Shown: one piece after another, positions 1-10,871 of the stretch
Numbering within the stretch: position 1 is the stretch's first letter
How the letters are laid out: every line of letters begins with the position of its first letter
Source of the DNA: Channallabes apus
Lineage: Eukaryota > Chordata > Actinopteri > Siluriformes > Clariidae
Reading direction: 5' to 3'
Length of the DNA stretch: 64,000 bases
Assembly (NCBI GenBank): GCA_030522415.1
Contig: CM060118.1
Location: forward strand, 27,119,151-27,183,150
The notes under the pieces: generated by a model
What the model was told of the DNA's origin: nothing
Seen by the model: only the letters and a program-made list of their open reading frames with translations
Database searches by the model: none
Made by a program: the position numbers and the translations under genes

Positions 1-224
1 GCATTGTGGACTAACTGAAGCTTGTTTATTCACCTACTGGGAACTAGTTCAAGCATACAGTACGTTTTCCTGTACAAGTTGAAAGAAGTTACTCAGCATG
101 CTGCATCTAATGTTCTTTACATATTCCTTAACTTCTTTAATCCTTTGTTTCATATCTGGTCTTGCTCTGTCTTCTTACTTCAGCACCATCATCCACCGTG
201 GAGCTGAGTGCAGCCATCGTGGAC

Positions 225-1171
225 ATGTGGTCACTCAGCCTTGGAGCTGTGGGTGCTGCCGTTGTTGGCTTAATTCTGGCTAACACAGATTTTTTCCTAA
301 CCCAGCCCGAGTTTGCTACTCTAGAGTATTTGGGGGATGCTGACCTCAAAACCACTGAAGGAGGTAAGTGGGATTTGATCTTTTTCCACACATCCATAGT
401 GAGTAGTTAAATTCAATTCAGCTTTATATATTGAAATAACGCTTTTAACAATGGTCATTGTTGCAAAGCCATGACAAAATCTGTGACAAAAATGCTTGGC
501 TAAATAAACGTGTTTTTAGCCTAGCCTTAAACACTTGGACTGTGTCTAAGATTTGAACATTAATTGGAAGTCTGTTGCTGTAGTTTTAATAATATGTTGT
601 ACTGACAAGCAGCATAGTTCGATTGAAGTGGGCGTGGCAGTTTGTAAGACACTAGCAGTTCACTCCGGTGCTGTGGCTCGAGACCTCAATAGAAATATTT
701 TAAAATCATTGCGAAATTTTATTGGGAGCCAATGCAAGTGTGGATAAACCAGGTTCAAACCCCACAACCACCAAGTTGCCACTGTTGGGCCCTTGAGCCC
801 TTAACCCACAACTGCTCAGATGTGTAATGAAATAAAAATGTAAGTCGCTCTGGAAAAGAGCGTCTGCCAAATGCCTAAATGATAAGATAGGAGTGATATG
901 CTCGTAACTTCTGGTTCTAGTGAGGACTCATGCTGATACATTCTAGACTAACTGGAGCTTGTTTATGCACCTAGTTTAACATCAGACAGTAAGGTATTAC
1001 AGTAATCTAACCTAGTGGTGAAAAACATGAACAACTTTTTCTGCATCGTTTAGTGGCAATATAATTCTTATCTTTCTTACATTTGTCTTGTCAGGATTAA
1101 GCAAAAGGAAGCTAATAAGCATCCAGTCCCTATGTCCTTCCTTTTTGCCAGCAGTACTATTTGTTTGAGAA

Positions 1172-1267
<96 letters not shown>

Positions 1268-4200
1268 TGTGTGTGTGTATGTATGGGAGTGAAAGCGAAA
1301 AAGGAGAGAGGGAAGAAAACGTGTAACCATAGAGCTGTCTATATTGGTTGTGCTTGATATTGCTCAGTGGTCTTGTTGGCAAGTCAAAAACTAATTCCCT
1401 GGCACAAACCAAATAATTGGCAATACTGGTGTTTGTATTGCCATGACTGAATCTTGTTCACTGAAGGTAGGTCTAAAAGGCTACAGGTTGATAAGATTAC
1501 AATCTTAATCAGCTTTGTCTATTAGAGGGTATACATATGATATACATAAGATTTTTTTACTTAATATATGGTTAGCAAAGATGCTTATTTTATTCAGAAA
1601 TGGGAAAATGCTTGAAATAGGGTTAAGGTGTTTGCTGTGTAGTTCTGAGCTCCTGCCCTGGTCTTGTATAAACATAGCTTGTTTATATAGACAGATACAT
1701 TTGATCACTTTTACTTGCAGCACATACGGATTTGGATGTTCATGCCTTTTACAAAGAACACAAATTTTTTTTTTTTTTTTTTAAACTTATTTTTTACTTT
1801 TTAAAAATGTGGCTAATGGAAAAGCAGTAATCATTCAGCAGGTTTCCTTTGATCCTTTGAGCATTATAATGGAGGATAGACATGGACAGATGGGCATTGG
1901 CTTTTCTGTTGATTTAAAAAATCCACTGCAACACCATGTTGGGGCTTTTATGCTTTATGAAATTATGTACATTTTTATGCATTTAGATGAGAAGATATTT
2001 AAAGCGCAAACTCTGTGGGAGACGTCAGGAGCAGTGATCATGGCTGTACGGAGGCCTGGATGATTTTGGTGCAGAGAGGTAGGTCTGAGCTTGTAAGCTT
2101 GTATTGCAGTTTCGTAAAGAAAGGCTTTCTCATTGCTGATATGCTTGGTGTCCTGTCTTTCTGCAGGAAGCCGCTGAGCTATCCTCTCTGAAGCCCCAGC
2201 TGGAGAAGCTTGGGGTTCCTTTGTATGCTGTGGTCAAAGAGACCATCGGTACAGAGTTGCATGATTTCAAACCACACTTTGCTGGTGATGTCTTTCTGGA
2301 TGAGAAGGTTAGAAAAGCTGATGTTTGTCTTAAAAAAAGGAACATCTACTGTATACACTTGCTCATTTATGTAAGCTGCCAATCATGAGGCAGCAGTGCA
2401 ATGCCTAAAGTCATGCACAGTTTCAGAGATTCAGTTAATATTTACATCAAATTTCAGAACAGGGGTAAAATTGTGACCACTGTGGCTTTATAAGAGGAAG
2501 ATTGAGGAACATCTGGACAGCAATAACAGCAGGCAGGTGTGGATGGGTGTCCAGCATATGACCAGTCCCGGAGCTGTGGGAGGTGATTTATCGCTGGCGG
2601 AGGAACTCCACCACTTTGCCTGGTTTGAGGTGGACCCCCCAGAGACAGATGGACCCCATCCAGAAACCAACAACAACCCCATCCTCACAGTGGGGTAGCA
2701 CGAAGTGAGACGCATGCTGCAAACTGTCAACCCACGGAAGGCAGCTGGACCAGACGGCACCTCGGCGCGTGCTGAAGGACCGTGCAGACCAACTGGCTGG
2801 AGTCTTCACCAGGATATTTAACCAGTCTCTGTCCCAGTCCACTGTGCCACTCTGCCTGAAATCTTCTATCATAGTGTCTCTGGCCAAGAAACAGACCATC
2901 ACAAGTCTTAATAACTACAGGCCAGTTGCACTGACTCCCGTGGTTCTGAAGTGCTTTGAAAAGCTAGTCAGGAACCACATCATGTCATTCATTCCTCCTA
3001 TGTTTGACCCGCACCAGTTTGCCTACAGAGCAAACCAGTCTACTGAAGACGCTGTGACTACTGTTCTCCATACTGTTTTGTCCCACCTGGAGCAGCAGGG
3101 AAGCTGTGCACAGCTGCTCTTCATAGACTTCAGCTCTGCGTTCAATACTATCCTCCCACACACTGGTGACCAAACTGTCAGACATCGGACTTCCGCACTC
3201 CACCTGTTGCTGGATCAACGACTTCCTGAGTGACCGCACTCAGAGGGTTAGAGTGGGCTCCTACTACTCCACACCCATCAGTCTGAGCACTGGCAGTTCA
3301 CTCAGTGCTCCCCACAGGGCTGTGTGCTGAGCCCCCTGCTCTATACTCTCTACACGCACGATTGCATTCCTGCTCACCACAGAAACAACATTGTCAAGTT
3401 CGCTGATGATACCACGTAGGATAAGTCGTAGGGCTTATCTCGGGGGGGAGATGAGTCTGCCTACTGAGATGAGGTGGAAAAACTGACAGCATGGTGTAGG
3501 AATAACAACATGCTCCTCAACACAGCAAAGACTAAGGAGCTCATTGTGGACTTTAGGAAAAAGGCAGACAACATCCAGCCACTTATCATCAATGGGGACT
3601 GTGTGGAGAGGGTCTCAGACTTCCGTTTCCTGGGAGTCACCATCAGCGAGGACCTGTCCTGGGGGACACATACTGCAGAGGTAGTGAAGAAGGCCCAAAA
3701 GAGACTCTACTTCCTGAGGGTTCTCAGGAAGAACAACATACCAGAGAAACTGCTGAAATTTTTTAAAATTGTTTAATTATTTATTTTTTATCAGAGTGAC
3801 TTTTTATTTTGCACTGAAAAATTGCACTTTAATTTCGTTGTACAATGTCTCATTGCTACAATGACAATAAAGATTGTATTAGATTCTATTCGATTCTATT
3901 TAACTGTGCTATAGTTGTTTATTTGATTTCACAAACAGCTAATATCCTGGGATTTTCACACAGCAGTCTCTAGAGTTTACAGTGAAAAACATCCTATAAG
4001 CGAAGGGTTATGTGGGCTAACACATCTTGATGAGAGATCAGAGGAGACTGGTTTGAGCTGACAAAGTTTATAGAATGATCATTCATTGCAACTGTAGTGA
4101 GCAGAAAAGCACCCAAGCATGCACAAAATATTGGACCTTAAATTGGAAGGGCTACAAAAGCAGAAGACCACTGCTCTGTCGACCAAGAACAGGAATCTAA

Positions 4201-6355
4201 GGTTATCATGGGCACAGACTCGAAGGAGATGAACAGTGGAAAAAGACTGGATGATTTTGTTTGTCTCTCTGTGCCTATGATTGCTTCAGATTGACTTTTT
4301 AATATTCTTTCTGGCAGCTTGAAGCAATCTTGCTCCAACAGTAATGTCACGGTTATAGTCACAGAGATCACACTTTCCTCCGTATGATGTGAATATTAGC
4401 TAGAGATGGGAAAACATGTTGTGATTATGTTGTGTGGCAATTCATGTATCGCTACACTGCCTCCAAAATATATTTTTAAGAATATTTAAATTTATACATG
4501 TTTGCATTTGAAGTGAAAAAAATGTTGCCATTACTTTATAATCCCGTAGGTGCTAAACTCTTAACTCTTCATCCTGAACTCAGCATCCCTAAATTATTTG
4601 CTAAGTTTGTTCAGGTTTGTAACAAAATATTTTTTAAAAATGATATTGATTTGGGACATCTCTAAAATTGTAATGCTAACAGAATTGCCATACAAATCAA
4701 ATCGGCACTTACTGTACATACTTTTATAATATCGTATAGGAGGGTCCCTGGTCATTCCCATCTCTAATATTAACTGAAGCCCTAGACCTGTGTCTGTATG
4801 ATTTCATGCACTGTACTGCTGCCCCATGACTGGCTGACTACATGTACTGTATGAGCAGGCTCACAGGTTTTTGTTTAAAGTGGACAGTGAGTGGTGTATC
4901 ACAATGGATTACTTTAATTTTCTGTTGAAAGAACAATACATGTACATTTAATATGTTTTACATATGCTTGCAGCGAGTGTTCTATGGTCCTATCCTGAGG
5001 AAAATGGGTTTTCTTGGTTTCATTCGTCTGGGAGTTTGGCAGAATTTTATACGAGCATGGAGGTCAGGTTACCAGGGAAACACGAATGGAGAAGGCTTCA
5101 TCCTGGGTGGGGTGTTTGTCATTGGATCTGGCAATCAGGTAACTTTATTAGGACAATTTATATTATGGCTAAGAGTTTGTGCACACCTGGTTACAGAGGC
5201 ATGATTCATTCATTTTTTTAAAGGGAGGACAATTACATCCATGGACTCTGTGTAAAGGAAATTTTCTTATATAAAATAAGTTAATTCTTCGCTCTTCCTC
5301 ATGTATCTGAGATGAATGTGTTAAATGTTCTGTGTTGCTCCCTTCCTGTCTCCTCTTGCATCTGTTCCTAAGGTGCTAACGCTCCCACCCACACCTTCTC
5401 ATTCTCTTTTTATGCCTCTCTCTCCCCCTCCCGCTCAAATCAAATTCGATTTGTATTTGTCACATACACAGTCATACACAATACTCTATGCAGTGAAATG
5501 CTTAAACGACTGCCCATGACCTTAAAAATTTAAACAATTAACGAGAAATAAATAGTGGAATAAAATAAGAATAAGTTGAGCTATTAACTATATTACGCTC
5601 TCCCCCATAACTCGAGCCAACACCTCCTGGTTCATCTCTGGATGAACACTTCTCTAACTTCCAATCTTTTGTTCTTTAGGATTTTACAATGTTTTATGTT
5701 CTTTGTTGTAACAGATGTTGATCGCACAGGTCAAACTCTGCCTTTTGCTATTAAAAAAACAAAAAACAGACCTTTCTGACAGACAGCGTGTTTGTGCGAT
5801 TGACTGTGTCTCTCCTGGCGCCACAAAGCGATCCAACTTTAAACTTTACATTCTGTATTTTTATATTTCAATCTATTATTTGTCTGGGATGCTGTAGTAA
5901 TAATTTTATTTGACAAATAAAATAATGATAGCAAAGGACAACAAGCCGACACTAACATTAATCACTTATGAGTTAATAACGGATGCCAGACTTTGCAAAC
6001 AGAAATTCTGAAGCTGTTAGTAATTTATTTAGAAGCACATTTATTAGTCATACTATTGTCATGTCATGAGTTGAGATTGGTTGTTTATACAAAATTTTGA
6101 AGGGTATACAAATTGAAGGGGCATGACACCTCTGCCTGACCATCGCACCATCATGAGGATTTTAAATACAGTATTTTTACAGTATTTCTTTGGCCTACCA
6201 AATAGTAAAAGTAATCAAAGACTCTTCTGTTTAATTTTCTACTTTTCTGCTGTTCACAGGGAGTTCTTCTGGAACACCGGGAGAAGCAATTTGGAGACAA
6301 AGTCCGTAATGAGTCCGTTTTGCAGGCAGCTAAGAAAATAATAGTTCAGAAATAG
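225..6355 (+). CDS. selenou1: Selenoprotein U1 / peroxiredoxin-like 2A (5 coding exons)
   Basis: Coding exons are 225-363, 1987-2078, 2167-2307, 4974-5138 and 6260-6355. All introns are GT-AG and the sum is 211 codons, giving 210 residues. The protein matches the PRXL2A/FAM213A (SelU) family: an N-terminal hydrophobic segment (about residues 5-20), then [10 protein letters not shown], the redox centre, VPLYAVVKE, a GFIRLGVW block and [14 protein letters not shown]. The redox centre is encoded TGA-Phe-Trp-Cys (codons 72-75). Mammalian orthologues have CxxC there, whereas fish SelU is known to use selenocysteine, so TGA at 2061 is read as Sec rather than stop. A SECIS in the 3' UTR supports this. 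Family role: thioredoxin-fold, peroxiredoxin-like redox protein. The ATG at 225 is in frame and follows a splice acceptor at about 183-184; a more upstream in-frame start on an earlier exon outside the window is possible. An L2/CR1-like LINE sits in intron 3. A standard gene caller would truncate this gene or drop exon 2. Confidence 0.93.
735..886 (+). repeat. SINE fragment, tRNA-type B box plus conserved tail
   Basis: A box-B-like GGTTCAAACCC at 752-762 precedes a body and a tail (AAATGTAAGTCGCTCTGG, then GCGTCTGCCAAATG) shared with the better preserved copy at 33130-33322. The A-box half is degraded. Located in selenou1 intron 1. Confidence 0.7.
943..1100. repeat. Dispersed repeat, second copy of the sequence at 1-50
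   Basis: The phrase 'gactaact.gagcttgttta..cacct' occurs at about 8-36 and again at 946-974, in the same orientation. Family unknown. The intron between 364 and 1986 otherwise contains the SINE and the TA microsatellite. Confidence 0.4.
1174..1264. repeat. (TA)n microsatellite followed by (GT)n
   Basis: About 91 bases of uninterrupted TA dinucleotides, then a short GT run to about 1280. In intron 1 of selenou1. The Tyr-Ile repeat ORFs over it are artefacts. Confidence 0.97.
2061..2063 (+). other. selenou1: In-frame TGA recoded as selenocysteine (codon 72)
   Basis: The reading frame around it is Arg-Arg-Pro-Gly-TGA-Phe-Trp-Cys-Arg-Glu, ending at the donor GT at 2079. It continues in frame into exon 3 (Glu-Ala-Ala-Glu-Leu). 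The TGA occupies the first Cys of the CxxC motif of mammalian PRXL2A. Everything downstream remains conserved and open, so a nonsense mutation is unlikely. Confidence 0.9.
2480..3900 (+). mobile_element. 5'-truncated LINE (L2/CR1-like), degraded reverse transcriptase
   Basis: Translating the plus strand in shifting frames gives the reverse-transcriptase core: [11 protein letters not shown] (about 2730), [20 protein letters not shown] (2910-2970), [29 protein letters not shown] (3115-3150), the catalytic FADD box (about 3399-3410), and the downstream [11 protein letters not shown] / [18 protein letters not shown] blocks. Frameshifts and stops break it. The 3' end has AATGACAATAAAG and short ATTCTATTCGATTC-type tandem units, typical of L2-like fish LINEs. 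It inserted in intron 3 of selenou1 in the sense direction. Confidence 0.88.
3901..4973. other. Rest of selenou1 intron 3, no gene seen
   Basis: AT-rich intronic sequence without coding similarity or a recognisable repeat. Confidence 0.5.
5436..5560 (-). repeat. Dispersed retroelement 3'-end-like repeat
   Basis: Contains TTTGTATTTGTCACATACAC and GCAGTGAAATGCTTA. The same phrases appear in reverse complement at about 26190-26250 (GTAAGCATTTCACTGCATAT, TGTATGTGACAAATAAAA). This is a dispersed family; I cannot assign a class. Confidence 0.55.
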
Positions 6356-6670
6356 TATGATTGATCTTGCTTGAAGATTATAATCAGGTTACTAAAATAC
6401 AGTAAATCTAAAAGTACAATTTGTCAATCGTTATTTAATCTAGTCTTAATTCATTTAGTGCTGTCGATGCTCAGGAGAGCACATGGCCTGCTGAATTGAC
6501 ACATGGGCATAATCTTCCAGACAAAATAAGCCTGTCAGTAGTGATTACAATTGCATCATTTGCACTATTCAGGTACATAGTTCTTTTGTAAGCTGTTGTT
6601 TTGCGCTTTAGATGTTATTCTGTTGAGCATTTCTTCATTCAGTCAGGTTCTCTTAACTGCTTGCTGCATG

Positions 6671-6767
6671 GCTGCTGCTAGGTTTGTTTGTTTTAATGAT
6701 GGTCTGACTCGAAACTCCTTAGTGAAAGATCAGATCTGAGGCCTAACATGCGATCCTGCTCAGCAGC
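6671..6767 (+). promoter_or_regulatory. SECIS element in the selenou1 3' UTR
   Basis: About 340 bases after the TAG stop. ATGA at 6696-6699 and TGAG at 6737-6740 can form the non-Watson-Crick quartet (G6698-A6739, A6699-G6738). Helix II pairs 6701-6707 (GGTCTGA) with 6730-6736 (TCAGATC), seven pairs with one G-U. The unpaired AAA is at 6712-6714, about 12 nt from the quartet, the conserved spacing. Below the quartet, 6671-6677 (GCTGCTG) pairs with 6761-6767 (CAGCAGC), and TAGG (6679-6682) can pair with CCTA (6742-6745). This is the expected eukaryotic SECIS, which recruits SBP2/EFSec to decode UGA as Sec. A short CTT/AAG mini-stem in the apical loop would make it form 2. Confidence 0.87.
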
Positions 6768-6817
6768 TTATGGTTAGTGGACAGTCAGTGATCCTGACAA
6801 TGGAGCATGCTATTTAC

Positions 6818-6823
6818 AATAAA
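6818..6823 (+). terminator. Poly(A) signal AATAAA of selenou1
   Basis: Canonical AATAAA about 50 bases beyond the SECIS and 460 bases after the stop codon, so a transcript ending here would include the SECIS. Confidence 0.65.
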
Positions 6824-6970
6824 AAAAAACAGCGTCATAAAAATGTGTTGACTTTTCTTTGTATCTGAGAAGCTGGAAAATAGAATGTGTTGAAAAGAAT
6901 AAATTATTGCACAAAGATTCTTATTCTGAATCTGGTAGGAAATTAATTCTGATTACTGACCACACAATGT

Positions 6971-7928
6971 ATCCACTTCTGAACAAAATCTTAAGACCAG
7001 GGAAAATATTACAAGTATTCATGCTTTGCACTGGTGAATCACAACCAGGTTGTAAGAACTGCTTCAAAATGGCAAAAGAAGAAAAGGGAGCAAGAGACAA
7101 AAATACAGAGATGGGCAATTTATTGAAAACTGCATTTAAACTCTGCATTTAAAGGCTGTTCATAAGCTGATCAAAAGTTTACGACCATAGCCCAAAAATA
7201 CACACAACAGAACAGAACTAAAAGTGTCTAAAAAGGACTCAGTAGTGAGTAGCGCCACCGTTCTTGTTGATAACTTGCATTTCGGCATGCTTGATGCAAC
7301 TGTTTCCAGGAGGCTGGTGGGAACGTTGCTCCATGTGGTAACGGAGGGCATCCACAGTCTGGAAGTGATGTCTGTTTTTGCAAACTTTGCTTGCCATTCC
7401 GAACATTCCCCGAACATTCTGAAGGGAATTTGTGGTGTGGGAGTAGATGTGGCTTTCGAAGACATTGTTGTTCTTTAAGCCCTTCTCTCACAGATGCCGT
7501 CTTATGGTTACTGCAGTCAGCATAAGTAAGGGCTATCTTCACAGATAGGCTGTTGGATCCTCCAGCTCAGTGCAGGTGAATTTTATTTATTTATTTTTTG
7601 GTACCACTTGATTTCTGTTAAATAGTAAGCTTTTTTGCTTTTGCCATCAGATCATGACCGTGTGACTGAAAGGCAATGACATTAAAGCCATATTTTTGCA
7701 CAGATTTTAACTTCTAAACACTATGGTCCTTAACTTTTGATCAGCTTATGACCAGCCTGTTTGAGTTTAATAAATAATAAATTGCCTACTCTATTTTTTG
7801 TTTCTTGCTTTGTTTCTTCTTTTGGCATTTTGAAGAAGTACTTAGTTACAACCTTGTTACGATCCACCAGTGCAAAGTGTAAATACTTGTATTATTTTCC
7901 CTGGTCTTAAGAATTTGTTCAGGAGTGT
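6971..7928 (-). mobile_element. Tc1/mariner-like element with long terminal inverted repeats
   Basis: The left arm (about 6971-7190) is an imperfect inverted copy of the right arm (about 7720-7928). Shared pieces include AATCTTAAGACCAGGGAAAA versus its complement near 7893-7915, and AAGCTGATCAAAAGTT (7163-7178) versus AACTTTTGATCAGCTT at 7732-7747. Internal minus-strand reading around 7230-7350 resembles the C-terminal end of Tc1 transposases (DALRYHMEQRS..PPGNS and VINKNGGATHY), with frame breaks. About 960 bp, so an internally deleted non-autonomous copy. Confidence 0.72.
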
Positions 7929-7954
7929 ATTTTTAAATATGAAGGATATAGTGC

Positions 7955-8160
7955 ACTGACCTAAAAACCCATCTTTAGCTTTGATTACAGTGCACAATGT
8001 GAGGGTGATTCATGTGTGAAAATGATTCCTAATGCTCCCAACACTCACAATTTGAATCCTGGATCATACCTGTGAAATCTGAAGGAAAACTTATTAATTG
8101 GATAACCGTTTAAAACTCTAGAGGCTTATACAGTGCCCACTGTACATGCTGGAATAGAGT
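7955..8160. repeat. Degenerate repeat, related to 34690-34930
   Basis: Both loci share, in the same order, CTTTGATTACAG.., GTG..AATGATTCCT.ATGCTCCCA, and CCAGAGGCTT/CTAGAGGCTTA followed by CAGTG. Probably remnants of one non-autonomous DNA transposon. Confidence 0.45.
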
Positions 8161-8375
8161 CAATCTGGACTCAATGGACAAATGATCTTTTTCTATTACT
8201 CTATTGGTTTCTTTCTGTTGCTTTTTTTACTCACCTTAAGTAATTTTAACATTTTCTTTGCTTGATATGAATACAGTAATGTGGCCCTTCTAAACATGTC
8301 AGAACTGCACCTTTGGTAGTGTAAAAACTGAAAATATAATCATGTGACTATTAAAGAAAATACTGTATTATGGTA

Positions 8376-9769
8376 CAGTGGTGTTCAAAATAATAGTGTA
8401 TTGACAAAAGTGTTTACTCACTTATCCATATAATAACTTTTAATTTGCTTTGGACACCCTGCACATTCTATTCTGAATCACAACATGAAGAAAAATGTGT
8501 GAAATGTATTATTAGTTTAATGTAAGTGAAGAAAAACAAATATTAGCCTCATAAAAAAAGTAGCAGTGTTCAAGTGATGAATTGACCGTTTAAACAAAAA
8601 TGCTTGAAGTTTAATCTTTCTTGTGCATCTTTGAACTAATATTTAGTTGTATAACCATGGTTTCTGCAGTCCTCTGCATTTCTTGCTTTTGCCTCAGAAA
8701 CAGCATTTTTAACGTCAGGCCACAAGTTTTCTATTGGATTAGGGTCTGGGGGTTGGGCTGGCCACTCGATAACGTTAATCTTGTTGGTCTGGAACCAAGA
8801 TCCTGCTCGCTTACTGGTGTGTTTGGGGTCGTCTTGTTGAAACACCCATTTCAAGGGCATTTCCTCTTTAAGTATTCTGATGTACTCAAATTGATCCATG
8901 ATCCCTGAAATGTGATAAATAGGCCCAACACCATAGTACGAGAAGCATCTCCATATCATGATGCTTGTGCCTCCATGCTTCACTGTCTTCACAATGTACT
9001 GTGGCTTGAATTCAGTGTTTGGGGGCCTGACAAACTGTCTGCAGCCCCTAGACCCAAAAAGAACAATCTTGCTTTCATCAGTCCACAAAATATTGCACCA
9101 TTTCTCTTTAGGCCAGTCAATGTGTTCTTTGGCAAACTGTAACCTCTTCGTCTTTTTTTTTTTTTTTTTTTAAACAATGGGACTTTGCGGGGGCTTTTTG
9201 CTGATAGCTTGGCTTCACATAGCCGTCTTCTAATAGTAACAGTACTAACAGGTAACTTTAGATGTTCTTTGTGTCAATTTTGTTATTCTTTGATACATTT
9301 GATTCTTTTCTTCCAGATCTTTCTGGTTTTGGTCTCCATTTTAAAGCTTAAAATTATTTGGTATCATTTTAGCAGAGCAGCCTATCATTTTCTGCACTTC
9401 TTTGTATGTTTTCCCATCTCTAATCAACTTTTGAATTAAAGTACATTGTTCTTCTGAACAATGTCTGGACAACCCATTTTACTCATTTTCAGAGAGAAAT
9501 GCACAGGACAACCTTTTCTGCATTTATCCTTAAATAAGGGGAACTTGTTTGACACCTGTTTTTCACAGAATAATTTACCTCTCTAATTGAACTCCACACA
9601 ATTAGTTTTTCTTCACTTACATTAAACTAATAATACATTTAGCACATTTTTCTTCATGTTGTGATTCAGAATTGAATGTGCATGGTGTCCAGTGCCTGTG
9701 ATTTAAAAGTTATTATATGGAGCTTTACTCACTTTTTTCAACACACTGTTATTATTTTGAACACCACTG
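8376..9769 (-). mobile_element. Tc1-like transposon with both inverted repeats and TA target duplication
   Basis: The left terminus CAGTGGTGTTCAAAATAATA starts at 8376. The right terminus is its inverted copy, ending CACTG at 9769. Both ends are flanked by TA (8374-8375, 9770-9771), the Tc1/mariner target duplication. Length is 1394 bp, near full size for a Tc1 element. A transposase gene lies on the minus strand, interrupted by a run of about 20 T at 9151-9170. Confidence 0.9.
8636..9088 (-). pseudogene. Tc1-like transposase, C-terminal DDE part
   Basis: An open minus-strand stretch of about 150 residues carries the three catalytic blocks of DD34E transposases: WTDESK near the start, QQDDPKHTS in the middle (second Asp) and [11 protein letters not shown] (glutamate). 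The N-terminal DNA-binding half should lie at about 9090-9700 but is broken by stops and a poly(T) run, so I call it a pseudogene. Encoded within the element bounded at 8376 and 9769. Confidence 0.85.
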
Positions 9770-9771
9770 TA

Positions 9772-10745
9772 CTTGCCGGTGTTAGTGGTATTTTTATTTG
9801 GCAGGACAAAGTAAAATTTTATAAGACAAACCTCACATCTTCAAGAATTTTCCAAAGGACCAAACAGAAGATATTGCAATACTTGTGCTATAATTTTATT
9901 AATCAGGAAGTTAGTTACATACTATGACTTTACAGTACATTCACATAGATTAATTCTGAAGGCAATGTGTTTTCTGAAAGCACTTATTTCTTAACATATG
10001 TTCTCAGTGTTCACTAGCAATGTTCACTAGCAACACTAGTGTTGGATTCAAGACATTTTGTGGACTTCCAAACCTAATTCTGTGATCTTCATTTAAGTTA
10101 ATAATCTGCTCTGAACTCAGCAAGCTAAATTGCTTTTGGGCATTTAACACAAGTGAAAGACGAAGAAAATGAAAAGGAAACACTGCAAAATTTGTTAAAA
10201 ACATCCACAAAAAACACTTCATAAAACTATCACCTGACTACAATACTTTACGAACTATATTTGATCTTGTGCTCAAAATGCAATAGGATGTCCAGAGAGG
10301 TGTTCTTTATCATAATAGGGTTACGGTTACATTTTTGGTACATCAGTACAACCACATCCAGAGACACAAAAATAAATAATTTTATGTTGCATCTATCATG
10401 GCTTATTTCTGAACTGTATCAGCACAAAGACTTTATATTCCACTGACATTTCTAAACAAATTTATATTTCAATAAATGTTTCACATGTACTTATATTTTT
10501 ACTTTATATAATTTTAGGGTACAGTTTGAACTAAAACAGTTGTGAATATTTTAGAATAGTTGTGCGTGGATCAGTGATGTATGGTGTCATGCTAGCAGTA
10601 TACTTTTCCCCTGGGAAAAATCTAAATGATTTTATGCCCGTACCACTGCCAATGTCGAATTAAAACAATGCCAGGCTTCAACGAGTGTACAAAATGTAGA
10701 ATTTACCTTTAATAATTCCCATTCTGGCTAGCATATATATGTACA
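9772..10745. other. AT-rich interval, no gene seen
   Basis: Between transposons. No coding similarity on either strand. A tandem copy of 'aatgttcactagcaa' is at about 10004-10032. It may include the distal 3' UTR of sfxn3 (minus-strand AATAAA at 9900-9895), but nothing proves this. Confidence 0.4.
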
Positions 10746-10862
10746 CAGTCAGCCAAAAAATTTATTATGTATTGTTATATTTATATTATAATATTACATT
10801 ATGTAATATCATATACATCAGTAAATCTAGTATTAAAATTATAAAGTTTTTTTGGCTGACTG
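10746..10862. mobile_element. Small MITE with CAGTCAGCCAAAAAA inverted ends
   Basis: CAGTCAGCCAAAAAA at 10746 is mirrored by TTTTTTTGGCTGACTG ending at 10862. The AT-rich interior is itself nearly palindromic. About 117 bp, non-coding. Confidence 0.75.
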
Positions 10863-10871
10863 TATTATATA

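Noticed and set aside
1077..1412. Tyr-Ile repeat open frames
   Set aside because: Translation of the (TA)n microsatellite.
2061..2063. Nonsense mutation making the gene a pseudogene
   Set aside because: All exons and splice sites are otherwise intact, the TGA is exactly at the known Sec position, and a SECIS is present.
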